Below are positions 55,843 through 64,000 of a stretch of DNA of 64,000 nucleotides, piece after piece. A program made the position numbers and the translations under genes. How positions within the stretch are numbered: the stretch's first letter is position 1; every line of letters begins with the position of its first letter. The notes under the pieces are model-generated. The model was not told where the DNA came from. It saw only the letters and a program-made list of their open reading frames with translations, and made no database searches. The DNA is from Variovorax gracilis (GTDB taxonomy: Bacteria > Pseudomonadota > Gammaproteobacteria > Burkholderiales > Burkholderiaceae_C). The stretch spans positions 186,001-250,000 of the forward strand of contig NZ_JASZYF010000003.1 of NCBI RefSeq assembly GCF_030317115.1, read 5' to 3'.

Positions 55843-56508
55843 TCAATGCAGTTGCCCGCCCGCCTCGCGCACGTCTTCCCGCACGGTCAGTGAAGTCCTG
55901 ACGGCTACGCGCAGTGCGGCAATCACTGTCTCCAGCGCCATGCTCGGCAATCCCGGAAGGCGCGCGACCTGCTCTGGCAAGTAAGGGATGTGAATGAAGC
56001 CGCCGCGGATGCCGGGCACCGGCCGGGTCGCGATGCGATGCATCAGGCCGAAGAACAGGTGGTTGCAGACGAAGGTGCCGGCCGTGTTCGACACCGAGGC
56101 CGGAATGCCGCCCGCGCGCAGATCCCGCACGATGGCCTTGATCGGCAGCGTCGTGAAGTAGGCGGCAGGCGCACCGGCCACCACGGGCATGTCGATCGGC
56201 TGGCAACCCGCGTTGTCGCAGATACGGCCATCGTCGAGATTGATCGCCACCCGCTCGGGCGTGATCTCGCTGCGCCCTCCCGCCTGGCCGATGCCGAGCA
56301 CCAGGTGCGGCTGCAGCTCGTCGATCGCCGCATCGAGTTCGCGCAGCGCGGCGCCGAACACGCAGGACACGCGACGCGCCTGCACCACTGCCCCTTCGCA
56401 GCGCCAGCCCTGGAGCGCACGCGCCGCCTCCCACGAGGGGTTGACGGTGTCCTTGTCGAAGGGCTCGAAGCCGGTCAGCAGGACGTTCACGATGCTCGCA
56501 GGATTCAA
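55843..56508 (-). CDS. pcp: Pyrrolidone-carboxylate peptidase (pyroglutamyl peptidase I)
   Basis: 221-residue cysteine peptidase (C15) that removes N-terminal pyroglutamate. Triad residues are Glu in [17 protein letters not shown] (about 81), Cys in [14 protein letters not shown] (about 144) and His in [12 protein letters not shown] (about 168). The start is TTG at 56508, overlapping the pxpA stop as TTGA. Coupling to pxpABC means released 5-oxoproline is cleaved to glutamate in the same operon. Confidence 0.93.
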   Translation of the reverse strand: MNPASIVNVLLTGFEPFDKDTVNPSWEAARALQGWRCEGAVVQARRVSCVFGAALRELDAAIDELQPHLVLGIGQAGGRSEITPERVAINLDDGRICDNAGCQPIDMPVVAGAPAAYFTTLPIKAIVRDLRAGGIPASVSNTAGTFVCNHLFFGLMHRIATRPVPGIRGGFIHIPYLPEQVARLPGLPSMALETVIAALRVAVRTSLTVREDVREAGGQLH

Positions 56509-57245
56509 GCCGTGGCGACCACGGCGATGCCTTCGGCCGTGAGCCGCTCGCGGATGAGGCGCGCAAAGGCCAGAGCATGCGCGCCGTCGCCATGCAGGCA
56601 GACGGTCTGCGCGTTGACGGCCACCACACTGCCGTCGATGGCGGTCACCTGGTGGTCGCGCACGAGCGACAGCGTCTGCGCCAGCGACTGTTCCTCGTCC
56701 TCGATCAGCGCGCCGGGCTGGCTGCGTGGGACGAGGCTGCCGTCGGGCTGGTAGCCGCGATCGGCGAACACTTCCTCCACCGGCTTCAGGCCCGCGCGAT
56801 GGGCAGCGCTGATCATGCCGCTGCCGGCCAGGCCGAAAAAGCGCAGCCCCGGGTCGAAACGCCGCACCGCCTCGCAGATCGCCTCAGCGAGCACCGGGTC
56901 CTTCACGGCCTGGTTGTAGAGCGCCCCGTGCGGCTTGACGTGGGCCAGCGTGCCGCCTTCGGCCTTGACGATCGCAGCGAGCGCGCCGACTTGGTAGAGC
57001 ACGCCGGCGACGATCTCCTCGGGCGGCAGGTTCATCGTGCTGCGGCCGAAGTTCTCGCGGTCGGGAAAACTCGGATGGGCGCCGATCGCGACACCGTTGT
57101 CGATGGCCCAGCGCACGCACTGCCGCATGGTGTTGGCGTCGCCGGCGTGCCAGCCGCAGGCGATGTTGGCCGAGCTCACGAGCCCGAGCAGGGCTTCGTC
57201 GTTGTCGCAGCCTTCGCCGAGGTCGGCGTTGAGGTCAATCTGCAT
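56505..57245 (-). CDS. pxpA: 5-oxoprolinase subunit PxpA (LamB/YcsF family)
   Basis: 246 residues; with PxpB and PxpC it hydrolyses 5-oxoproline to glutamate using ATP. The N-terminal [20 protein letters not shown] and [12 protein letters not shown] motifs and [14 protein letters not shown] are diagnostic. The ATG at 57245 overlaps the pxpC coding end by 11 bp. It is third of four genes. Confidence 0.95.
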   Translation of the reverse strand: MQIDLNADLGEGCDNDEALLGLVSSANIACGWHAGDANTMRQCVRWAIDNGVAIGAHPSFPDRENFGRSTMNLPPEEIVAGVLYQVGALAAIVKAEGGTLAHVKPHGALYNQAVKDPVLAEAICEAVRRFDPGLRFFGLAGSGMISAAHRAGLKPVEEVFADRGYQPDGSLVPRSQPGALIEDEEQSLAQTLSLVRDHQVTAIDGSVVAVNAQTVCLHGDGAHALAFARLIRERLTAEGIAVVATA

Positions 57246-58278
57246 GGCTTGCTCCTTCGGCGGAATTCTGCGCCGGCGCGATCCATCCCGCCGACACGAG
57301 GCCTTGCGCCACCTGCGAGAGATAGCGGCGCTGACTGTCCCAGGCCGCGAGCGCCTCCGCCGCATCGACCTGCTGGAGCCGCAGGCGGCCGTTGAGAGGC
57401 GCCTGCGCCAGCTTCCAGAGATCTGCGCGGATGACCACTCCGATGCGGGGGTAGCCGCCGGTGGTTTGCGCGTCGCCCATCAGGATGATCGGCTGGCCGG
57501 AGGGCGGCACCTGGATCGTGCCGGGAATCACCGCCGACGAAAGCATGTCCGCGCTGCGCTTGCGCTTGAGTTCGGGGCCTTCCAGCCGGCTGCCCATGCG
57601 GTTGCTCTGCGGCGTGATGCGCCAGGGTTCGCGCCACATGAGATCGCGCGATGCGACGGTGAACTGCTCGAACTCGGGGCCGGGCATGACGCGCAGCACG
57701 ATCGAATGGTCGTCGGGGTGGAAACTCCACTCGGGCATCCGCAATCCGAAGGGGCGACGCGCCAGCTGGGCCGCGTTCAAGGCCGGCGCGCCCAGCATCA
57801 AATGGTCGCCTGCCTTCAACGCCCGGCCTTCGTGCCCGCCGAAACCGGCCTTGAGGTCCGTGCTGCGGGAGCCGAGGATCAGGGGGACGTCGATGCCGCC
57901 TGCAACGGCCAGCCAGGTGCGCAGTCCCTTCTTGGCGATCGAGCGATTGGCGCGTCCCAGCTTGAGCGTCTGCCCGGCACTCACCGGCACGCTCCAGCAC
58001 GGCCACAGCGGCGCGCTATCCAGGCGGGCATCGAAGTCGTCGCCGGCGATGGCGATGCGAGTGGCCGTTTCGAAGCGCAATTCACACGCGCCCATGGTCA
58101 GCTCGAGCCCGGCCGAACCGTCGGCGTTGCCGACCAGGCGATTGGCCAGCGCAAGCGCCAGCGTGTCGAGGGCTCCGCCCGGGCAGATGCCCAGATGCCG
58201 ATGGCCATGACGGCCCAGGTCCTGCACCGAGGCCATCATCCCCGGCCGCAGCACGGTGACGCTTGCGCGCGCCGCCAT
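57235..58278 (-). CDS. pxpC: 5-oxoprolinase subunit PxpC (KipA/biotin-dependent-carboxyltransferase-like)
   Basis: 347 residues. [30 protein letters not shown] (about 8-37) and [13 protein letters not shown] are typical, as are [19 protein letters not shown] and the earlier [20 protein letters not shown]. Its ATG shares a base with the pxpB stop (TGATG), so it is translationally coupled. It works as a complex with PxpB. Confidence 0.94.
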   Translation of the reverse strand: MAARASVTVLRPGMMASVQDLGRHGHRHLGICPGGALDTLALALANRLVGNADGSAGLELTMGACELRFETATRIAIAGDDFDARLDSAPLWPCWSVPVSAGQTLKLGRANRSIAKKGLRTWLAVAGGIDVPLILGSRSTDLKAGFGGHEGRALKAGDHLMLGAPALNAAQLARRPFGLRMPEWSFHPDDHSIVLRVMPGPEFEQFTVASRDLMWREPWRITPQSNRMGSRLEGPELKRKRSADMLSSAVIPGTIQVPPSGQPIILMGDAQTTGGYPRIGVVIRADLWKLAQAPLNGRLRLQQVDAAEALAAWDSQRRYLSQVAQGLVSAGWIAPAQNSAEGASHAD

Positions 58279-58940
58279 CAGAGTTCCACACTTTCCACGA
58301 CGAAGCGCACATGATCGCCGGGGCGCAGCAAGGTGGGCTCCGCGGCGCTCGGGTCGAACAGCTCCAGCGAGGTTCGTCCGATCAGTTGCCAACCTCCCGG
58401 TGAAGCGAGCGGATAGATCCCCGTCTGCTCGCCGCCGATGCCCACGGAGCGGGCCGGCACCGCCAGCCTCGGCTCGGCTCGCCGGGGCGTCGCCAGTTCC
58501 GGAGCGAGCCCGCCCATGAATGCGAAGCCGGGCAGGAAGCCCAGCAGGTAGACCACGTAGTCGCCCTCGCTGTGGCGCCGGACGATCTCGGATGGCGTGA
58601 GACCCGTGTGCGCCGCGACATCGGCGAGATCGGGGCCAGCCTCACCGCCGTAAGCCACCGGAATCTCGATCTGGCGCCCCTGGATGGAAGCGGCGGCCAA
58701 CTGCGGCCACGCCGACAGGACCTGCATCTCCAGCTCGACGCCATCTATTTGCGCAGGATCGAAGAGCAGGCTCAGGTTGTTCATCCCCGGCAGCACTTCG
58801 CGAACACCCCGCCACCGCAGGGCTTCCGTCGCCAGCGCCCAGATCTGCTGCTGCTGCGCCAATGTGGCCGGCGCCGGCAACTCGCACAAGAGTGCCGCCT
58901 CGCCGAGGGAATGCAGGCGGGGCGACGCCGGGCCGTTCAT
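58278..58940 (-). CDS. pxpB: 5-oxoprolinase subunit PxpB (KipI family)
   Basis: 220 residues from the ATG at 58940; a GTG at 58964 would add eight. GFLPGFAFMGGL and VPARSVGIGGEQTGIYPLASPGGWQLIGRT are the signature motifs of KipI/PxpB. First gene of the pxpB-pxpC-pxpA-pcp operon. AGGCGG stands nine bases before the ATG. coaD precedes it on the same strand by 52 bp, so read-through from coaD is possible. Confidence 0.94.
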   Translation of the reverse strand: MNGPASPRLHSLGEAALLCELPAPATLAQQQQIWALATEALRWRGVREVLPGMNNLSLLFDPAQIDGVELEMQVLSAWPQLAAASIQGRQIEIPVAYGGEAGPDLADVAAHTGLTPSEIVRRHSEGDYVVYLLGFLPGFAFMGGLAPELATPRRAEPRLAVPARSVGIGGEQTGIYPLASPGGWQLIGRTSLELFDPSAAEPTLLRPGDHVRFVVESVEL

Positions 58941-58992
58941 GCCGCCAGCCGCCTGGAGTGGCACGGTGCGCGAAGCGACAAGCCGGGGGGCA

Positions 58993-59496
58993 TCATTCCC
59001 GGCCGAGACTGCGGACTTTCGCCATCAGGCTGTCCTGGACGTTGGGCGACACGAACTTGTCGACCTCGCCGCCCAGCATCGCGATCTCGCGCACGAAGGT
59101 GCTGGAGATGAACTGGTACTTGTCGCTCGGCGTGAGAAACACGGTTTCGACTTCCGGCATCAGCGAGCGATTCATGCCGGCGAGTTGGAATTCATAGTCG
59201 AAGTCGGTCACGGCACGCAGGCCGCGGACCATCGCCTTGCCGCCGCGCGCCACGACGAAATCGCGCAGCAGCCCCGAAAAGCTTTCTACCGTGACCTGGT
59301 CGCTGAAGGGGCTCACCGCATCGCGCGCCATGTCGATGCGCTCCTGCAGCGTGAAGAGCGCCTTCTTGTGATGCCCTGCCGCCACGGCGACGATGACCCG
59401 CGAAAACAACTGGGTGGCGCGACGCACCACGTCTTCGTGGCCTAGCGTCATGGGGTCGAAGGTGCCGGGGTACACCGCGATCACGTTGTTGGACAT
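58993..59496 (-). CDS. coaD: Phosphopantetheine adenylyltransferase
   Basis: 167 residues; the penultimate step of coenzyme A synthesis. The nucleotidyltransferase motif YPGTFDPMTLGHEDVVRRA (T-x-G-H) is at residues 9-27, and SSTFVREIAMLGG is the ATP-binding SSTxxR motif. It lies 44 bp after rsmD, the standard order in this group. Confidence 0.96.
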   Translation of the reverse strand: MSNNVIAVYPGTFDPMTLGHEDVVRRATQLFSRVIVAVAAGHHKKALFTLQERIDMARDAVSPFSDQVTVESFSGLLRDFVVARGGKAMVRGLRAVTDFDYEFQLAGMNRSLMPEVETVFLTPSDKYQFISSTFVREIAMLGGEVDKFVSPNVQDSLMAKVRSLGRE

Positions 59497-59540
59497 GCTT
59501 GCTTCCTCCTGGTACAGACGCTTCGGCTAGGTTCGGCGGA

Positions 59541-60185
59541 TTATGCAGCGGCGTCCGGCGCTTGCTGGAGAAGGTGTGCGTGCACGGCACCCGCCTTGAG
59601 GTAACGGTAGCCGATCAATCCAAGCGCGGACAGCTCCTCGTCGCTCCATCGACGGGCCGCTTCGAGATAGACGACGCCTCCGGGCCGCAAGGCACGCGCG
59701 GCGGCACGCAGCGCCGGCGCGTAGAGGGCGGTGTTCTCGAAAGGCGGGTCCAGGAAAACGGCATGCACGCTCCCGGCCGGCGCGCGCTCGATCGCGGTGA
59801 CACCATTGCCGCGCTCCACGCGCACGGCGTCGGCAGCGAGCTTGGTCTTGAGCGTCAGCAACTGGGCGACCAGAGCGGGGTCCTGTTCGCACAGCAGCAC
59901 CGGATTTGCCCCCCGCGACGCGGCTTCCAGGCCCAGCGCACCCGTGCCGGAAAAGGCATCGATGCAGTGCCAGCCCGGCAGTTCACCGCCGCCGGCCCCG
60001 GCCAGGCTCGCCAGCCAGTTGAAGAGCGTTTCGCGCACCCGATCCGGCGTGGGGCGCAGGCCGGGCTTGTCAGCGACGGCCAGGCGCGTGCGCTTCCATT
60101 GGCCACCGATGATTCGTACGAAATGCGGCGCCTTGGCAAGCTTGGGAGGCGCAGAAATGGCAGGTTTTCGAGGCGTTGGTTTCAC
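59541..60185 (-). CDS. rsmD: 16S rRNA (guanine-966-N2) methyltransferase RsmD
   Basis: 214 residues; methylates G966 of 16S rRNA. HFVRIIGGQWKRTRL and the SAM motif CIDAFSGTGALGLEAASRGA are present, with the catalytic FLDPPF. The start is GTG at 60185. The N-terminal ~20 residues (KPTPRKPAISAPPKLAKA) are a basic extension, probably for RNA binding or start uncertainty. It follows the peptidase genes by 30 bp. Confidence 0.93.
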   Translation of the reverse strand: MKPTPRKPAISAPPKLAKAPHFVRIIGGQWKRTRLAVADKPGLRPTPDRVRETLFNWLASLAGAGGGELPGWHCIDAFSGTGALGLEAASRGANPVLLCEQDPALVAQLLTLKTKLAADAVRVERGNGVTAIERAPAGSVHAVFLDPPFENTALYAPALRAAARALRPGGVVYLEAARRWSDEELSALGLIGYRYLKAGAVHAHLLQQAPDAAA

Positions 60186-60215
60186 GCCCCGAGCTTAACG
60201 GCAGCCGCGCGAACT

Positions 60216-61574
60216 TCAGGGCTTGCCGCCGCCCACCACCACGGTGACCATCCGGTCTGGTTGCAGCTTGCGGGCGAACGCCGCCTTGATGTCCGCCGCC
60301 GTGATCGCGTTCATGCGAGCAGTCCAGGTGTCGAGGTAGTCCAGCGGCAGGTCGTTCCACGCGATGTTCGCGACATTGCCCAGCAACTTGCGATTGCTGT
60401 CGAGCAGCAGCGGGAAGCCCCCGATGAGGTTGTCCTTCGCCGCCTTCAGCTCGGCCGCGGTCGGGCCCTCGGCGACGAACTTCGCGAGCACATCGCGCGA
60501 GACCTTGACCGCCTCGTCCGCCTGGTCGGGACGCGTCTGGAAGCCGATGCGGAACGCACCCGCATGGAGCCCCGGCGCGAAGCTGCTGTAGACGCTGTAC
60601 GCGAGACCTCGCTTTTCCCGCACCTGTTCGGTCAGCCTCGAGACGAAGCCTCCGCCGCCGAGAACGTAGTTGCCGAGGTTGAGCGCGAAGTGGTCCGGGT
60701 CGGCGCGACGGTAGCCGGGCTGGCCGATGATCACGTGCGCCTGCGCGGAATCGTGGGGAATGCGGTCTTCCTTCGCAGCAGCGAGCGGCGCGACCTCGGG
60801 CACGGCTGGCAATTCCGCGCACGCGGACGACGATGACGGCAGGCGCGACAGCAAGGCCGTCGCAATCTCGCCGGCCTGCTCGCGCGTCACCGCGCCGACG
60901 ATGCTGACCTTGGCGCGGCACGGCACGATCAGCTGCTCGTAACGCCGGCGCATCGTGGCGACGTCGATCTGCGCCAGTGTGGCCTCGGTGGTGTCCAGGC
61001 CGTAGGGATGCGTCCCATAGACCGCCTGCGAGAACGCCTTTTCGGCGATCGTCGCGGGCTTCGTGTTGGCTTCCCGGATGGCGGCATTGATGCGCTCGCG
61101 CTCGCGCTTCCACACGTCTTCGGGAAAGGCTGGCTCGCCGATCTCGCGTGAGGCGAGGCGTACCGCCTTGTCGAGGAGTTCAGGCTTGGAGAGCGTGCGG
61201 AGCGTGAAGCTGGTGCGATCCGAACCGGCACCCGCGCCGAAGTCGGCGCCCAGGTCGGCCCAGGCTTCGCCAAGGGCGTTCTGGTCCATTGCGGGCTCGC
61301 TGCCGCTGGCGCGAATGCCCTTTTCGACCATGCCTGCCGTCACGGAAGCCAGGCCAGCCTGCGCGGGAGGATCGCGCCGACCGCCCGCATCGAAGTCGAT
61401 CTGGACATCGACGATGGGCAGCGCGTTGGTGGCGGCGAGATAGACCTTCGCGCCGCTCGGCAGCGACCAGTGCTGGATCGGAATGGCCGCGTGGGCGCCG
61501 GAACCGAAGACCACCGTCGCGACGGCAATGACGGCATGGCGCGAAATGCGTCGGATATCGAATGGGATGAACAT
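60216..61574 (-). CDS. M16-family peptidase homologue lacking the zinc motif
   Basis: 452 residues with a signal peptide (FDIRRISRHAVIAVATVVFGSGAHA). The M16 fold is clear (RRDPPAQAGLASVTAGMVEKG, GGGGFVSRLTEQVREKRGLAYSVYSSF), but the HxxEH site is replaced: the segment reads ASVTAGMVEKGI with no zinc ligands. It is the non-catalytic partner in a two-gene M16 pair, as in PqqL/YmxG-type heterodimers, and likely periplasmic. It starts 17 bp after the active homologue. Confidence 0.9.
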   Translation of the reverse strand: MFIPFDIRRISRHAVIAVATVVFGSGAHAAIPIQHWSLPSGAKVYLAATNALPIVDVQIDFDAGGRRDPPAQAGLASVTAGMVEKGIRASGSEPAMDQNALGEAWADLGADFGAGAGSDRTSFTLRTLSKPELLDKAVRLASREIGEPAFPEDVWKRERERINAAIREANTKPATIAEKAFSQAVYGTHPYGLDTTEATLAQIDVATMRRRYEQLIVPCRAKVSIVGAVTREQAGEIATALLSRLPSSSSACAELPAVPEVAPLAAAKEDRIPHDSAQAHVIIGQPGYRRADPDHFALNLGNYVLGGGGFVSRLTEQVREKRGLAYSVYSSFAPGLHAGAFRIGFQTRPDQADEAVKVSRDVLAKFVAEGPTAAELKAAKDNLIGGFPLLLDSNRKLLGNVANIAWNDLPLDYLDTWTARMNAITAADIKAAFARKLQPDRMVTVVVGGGKP

Positions 61575-61591
61575 GCGGATTCAGCCTTGTT

Positions 61592-63049
61592 TCAGCGCAG
61601 TTCGCCGGCCGGCGCTGCAAAGCCGCGGGGACGGCGGGCGGTCTCGGGCGGCAGGGGTCGCAGCACGGCGGCGGTGAGCTGGTCGTCGCCGAAGTACTTG
61701 GCCGCGACGGCCTGGACCTGTTGCGCGGTCACGCCCTGGAGCCGTTCGATGATTCGCTCGCTCGCGTCCAACGGCAGGCCCTGTACCCAGTTGCTTCCGA
61801 GTTCGCGCGCCTGCGACATCACCGAATCGAGCTTGTAGGTTTCGCTGGCGACCCACTGCGTCTTCACGCGGGCCAGCTCGGCTTCGCCGATGCCTTGGCG
61901 GGCGATCTTTGCCACTTCAGCGCGGAGTGCGGCTTCGACCGCTTCCGTGGTCTTGCCGGCTGCGGGAACGCCATCCAGCACGAACAACTGCGGACCGCGA
62001 CCGACGAAGCCCGAATACGCACCCGCCGAATCAGCCACGCGATCGGGCCCCTGCGTCAATGCGCGGTCGAGCCGCGAGCCCGGATAGCCGTCGAGCACCG
62101 CCGCCAGCACCACCAGCGCATAAGGATCGATATCGCCCTTGAACTTGTCCGTGGGGTCGATCTGCGGCACGCGGTACGCGAGCGACACGTAGGCCTGCTC
62201 GGCGGGCGCCTTGAACTCGATGCGGCGGATGCCACGCTGCGCGGGTTCGGTGCGCGGCTTGCGAGCCGGCACCGCGCGCGCCGGGATCGAGCCGTAGTAC
62301 TTCTCGGCCCAGGCACGCACCTTGGTCACATCGACGTCGCCGGCCACGACGATCGCCGCGTTGGCCGGGGTGTACCAGTGCTTGAAGAAGGCGCGTGCAT
62401 CCTCCGGCGTCATCGCGTCGAGATCGCTCATCCAGCCGACCACGGGCCGGTGATACGGCGAGGCGGTGAAGACGGCGGCGTTCTGCTGCTCGCCGAGCAG
62501 GGAGCGCGGCTGGTCTTCGGTGCGCATGCGGCGCTCTTCCTTGACAACCTCGATCTCTCGCTTGAATTCGTCGTCCGCCCACTGGTTGTTGCCGAAGCGG
62601 TCCGATTCCAGCTTCATCACCTGCTCGAGCTTGTCGGCGGGGATCTGCTGGTAGTACCCGGTGTAGTCGCGGGTGGTGAAGGCGTTTTCGCGCCCGCCGA
62701 GGGCGGCGACGCGGCGGGAGAACTCGCCCGGTTTCAGCTCCTTGGTGCCCTTGAACATCATGTGCTCCAGGACGTGGGCAACGCCCGAAGTGCCGTCGAC
62801 CTCGTCCATCGAGCCGACCCGGACCCAGAGCATCTGGACCGCAGTGGGTGCCCGGCGGTCGGGCTTCACGATCAAGGTCATGCCGTTGGAAAGCGTGAAC
62901 TGCTCGGCCGGCACCGGGGCGGTCGAAGCCGCTGAAGGCGCAGGCGTGGAAGGGGGAGTTTGCGCGTGGACGGGCAGAACCCAGGGCGCCATCAGCACCG
63001 AGGCCAGCACCGCACCAAACGCAGCGCGGCGTGGCGAGGGGTGTTTCAT
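61592..63049 (-). CDS. M16-family zinc peptidase, catalytic subunit
   Basis: 485 residues with a signal peptide (MKHPSPRRAAFGAVLASVLM...VHAQ). The inverted zinc motif HVLEH (HxxEH, about 91-95) and the distal Glu in EREIEVVKEERRMR-like EIEVVKEERRMR are intact, so it is an active metallopeptidase, probably periplasmic. The ATG at 63049 gives the signal peptide; a longer frame to 63079 is not conserved. It is divergent from ftsY with 29 bp between starts. Confidence 0.93.
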   Translation of the reverse strand: MKHPSPRRAAFGAVLASVLMAPWVLPVHAQTPPSTPAPSAASTAPVPAEQFTLSNGMTLIVKPDRRAPTAVQMLWVRVGSMDEVDGTSGVAHVLEHMMFKGTKELKPGEFSRRVAALGGRENAFTTRDYTGYYQQIPADKLEQVMKLESDRFGNNQWADDEFKREIEVVKEERRMRTEDQPRSLLGEQQNAAVFTASPYHRPVVGWMSDLDAMTPEDARAFFKHWYTPANAAIVVAGDVDVTKVRAWAEKYYGSIPARAVPARKPRTEPAQRGIRRIEFKAPAEQAYVSLAYRVPQIDPTDKFKGDIDPYALVVLAAVLDGYPGSRLDRALTQGPDRVADSAGAYSGFVGRGPQLFVLDGVPAAGKTTEAVEAALRAEVAKIARQGIGEAELARVKTQWVASETYKLDSVMSQARELGSNWVQGLPLDASERIIERLQGVTAQQVQAVAAKYFGDDQLTAAVLRPLPPETARRPRGFAAPAGELR

Positions 63050-63078
63050 AGAATGGCTCGGATTGTAAAAACCACGCA

Positions 63079-64000
63079 ATGTTCAGTTTCTTCAAGAAAA
63101 AACCGCCATCCGAGGCACAAATGCCGTCTGCGGCACCCGCGGAGACGCCGGCCGAGGCGCCCGCAGAGGCGGCGGCACCGGCGAAGTCGGTCTTTTCGCC
63201 TTCCACCTGGTTTGGCGGCAAGCCAGCGGTGGCAGAGCCACCACCGCCTGCGCCGGCGGCCCCGCCCGTTGCTGCACCCGCGCCGGAACCGACCGTTGCC
63301 CCGCCGCCGCCGCCGCCTCCGCCTCCGCCTCCTATGCTCGCACCGGCACCCGCGCCAGCACCGGAGCGCACCGGCTGGCTCGGCAAGCTCAAGAGCGGCC
63401 TGCGCAAGACCGGCAACAGCATCACGGCCGCCTTCGTCAACGCCCAGATCGACGACGCCCTCTACGAAGAACTCGAAGAAGCCCTCCTGATGGCCGATAC
63501 CGGCGTCAAGGCCACGGAGCACCTCCTCGAGGATCTGCGCCGCCGGGTCAAGAGCAACATGGCTACCGACGCCGCACAGGTGAAGGTGCTCCTGGCCGAC
63601 GCGATCGCGGACTTGCTGCGCCCCCTCGAGAAGTCGCTGGTGATCGGGCAGTACACGCCGACCGTGATCATGGTGGCCGGCGTCAACGGCGCGGGCAAGA
63701 CGACGTCGATCGGCAAGCTCACCAAGCACCTGGCCAACGAAGGCGCTTCGGTGCTGCTCGCGGCGGCCGATACCTTCCGGGCGGCAGCGCGCGAGCAATT
63801 GCTGGTCTGGGCCGATCGCAACACGGTGGAAATCGTCAGCCAGGAAGGCGGGGACCCCGCTGCCGTGAGCTTCGACGCGGTCAACGCCGGCAAGGCGCGC
63901 GGCAAGGACGTGGTGCTGGTCGACACGGCCGGCCGGCTGCCAACGCAAATCCACCTGATGGACGAGTTGAAGAAGATCAAGCGCGTGGTCACGCGGGCCG
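63079..64000 (+). CDS. ftsY: Signal recognition particle receptor FtsY, 3' end outside window
   Basis: Membrane-docking GTPase for co-translational targeting. From the ATG at 63079 the sequence runs MFSFFKKKPPSEAQ, an Ala/Pro-rich region with an 11-residue proline tract (about 76-86), the N domain (GWLGKLKSGLRKTGNSITAA) and the G domain with GVNGAGKTTSIGKL, AADTFRAAAREQL and VLVDTAGRLP. The window ends inside the G domain, so about 307 residues are seen. The proline-rich A domain is unusually long in its tract. Confidence 0.96.
   Translation, partial: MFSFFKKKPPSEAQMPSAAPAETPAEAPAEAAAPAKSVFSPSTWFGGKPAVAEPPPPAPAAPPVAAPAPEPTVAPPPPPPPPPPPMLAPAPAPAPERTGWLGKLKSGLRKTGNSITAAFVNAQIDDALYEELEEALLMADTGVKATEHLLEDLRRRVKSNMATDAAQVKVLLADAIADLLRPLEKSLVIGQYTPTVIMVAGVNGAGKTTSIGKLTKHLANEGASVLLAAADTFRAAAREQLLVWADRNTVEIVSQEGGDPAAVSFDAVNAGKARGKDVVLVDTAGRLPTQIHLMDELKKIKRVVTRA

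Overview
The window is a GC-rich chromosome segment from a betaproteobacterium, most likely Burkholderiales, family Comamonadaceae and close to Variovorax. This placement rests on the housekeeping gene order (mutM, TPR gene, lolB, ispE, tRNA-Gln, prs, rplY, pth; hrcA, nadK, recN, rapZ, mutY; coaD, rsmD, two M16 peptidase genes, ftsY), on the number of ABC and Bug-type uptake genes, and on a dispersed C/G-rich intergenic repeat. It is inference from gene content, not from a 16S sequence.

Layout. 0-7.5 kb: spoT (5' end outside the window) convergent with greB, then a complete branched-chain amino-acid/amide ABC operon (livG-F-H-M-K order, minus strand). LivG appears to start at a rare ATC codon behind a good Shine-Dalgarno. 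7.5-12 kb: a gene-poor accessory stretch with small ORFs, a zinc-ribbon/membrane protein, a probable ~177-nt small RNA with its own promoter and terminator, an AT-richer methyltransferase gene with an internal 3 x 42-bp repeat, and tRNA-Arg(ACG). 12-22.4 kb: a 1068-residue cyclase/AAA ATPase gene facing a five-gene minus-strand operon. The operon encodes a large phytoene-desaturase-like flavoprotein, an unknown protein, a polyprenyl diphosphate synthase, a saccharopine-dehydrogenase-like reductase and an acetoacetate-decarboxylase-like protein. This looks like an uncharacterised isoprenoid pathway and is the most interesting system in the window.

22.5-38 kb: core housekeeping. tRNA(CAT), hrcA diverging from nadK-recN-rapZ; mutM, a dynamin-like GTPase gene and mutY on the minus strand; a TPR gene, lolB and ispE translationally coupled; tRNA-Gln, prs, rplY, pth, a small secreted protein and a 2[4Fe-4S] ferredoxin. 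38-55 kb: a catabolic block. It has a peptide-type ABC transporter operon ending in an amidase, a LysR regulator diverging from a tautomerase gene, a TTC38-like gene, and a complete D-glucarate pathway (Bug binding protein, GudD, HpaI/GarL aldolase, GarR). The glucarate operon sits under a LacI-type regulator for which three identical operator palindromes are visible. A second amidase and a histidine phosphatase follow.

55-64 kb: an alpha/beta hydrolase, then a coupled pxpB-pxpC-pxpA-pcp operon that takes pyroglutamyl peptides to glutamate, then coaD, rsmD, an M16 peptidase pair (one with and one without the zinc motif) and divergent ftsY, which runs off the right end. No CRISPR array, IS element, prophage or rRNA was seen.
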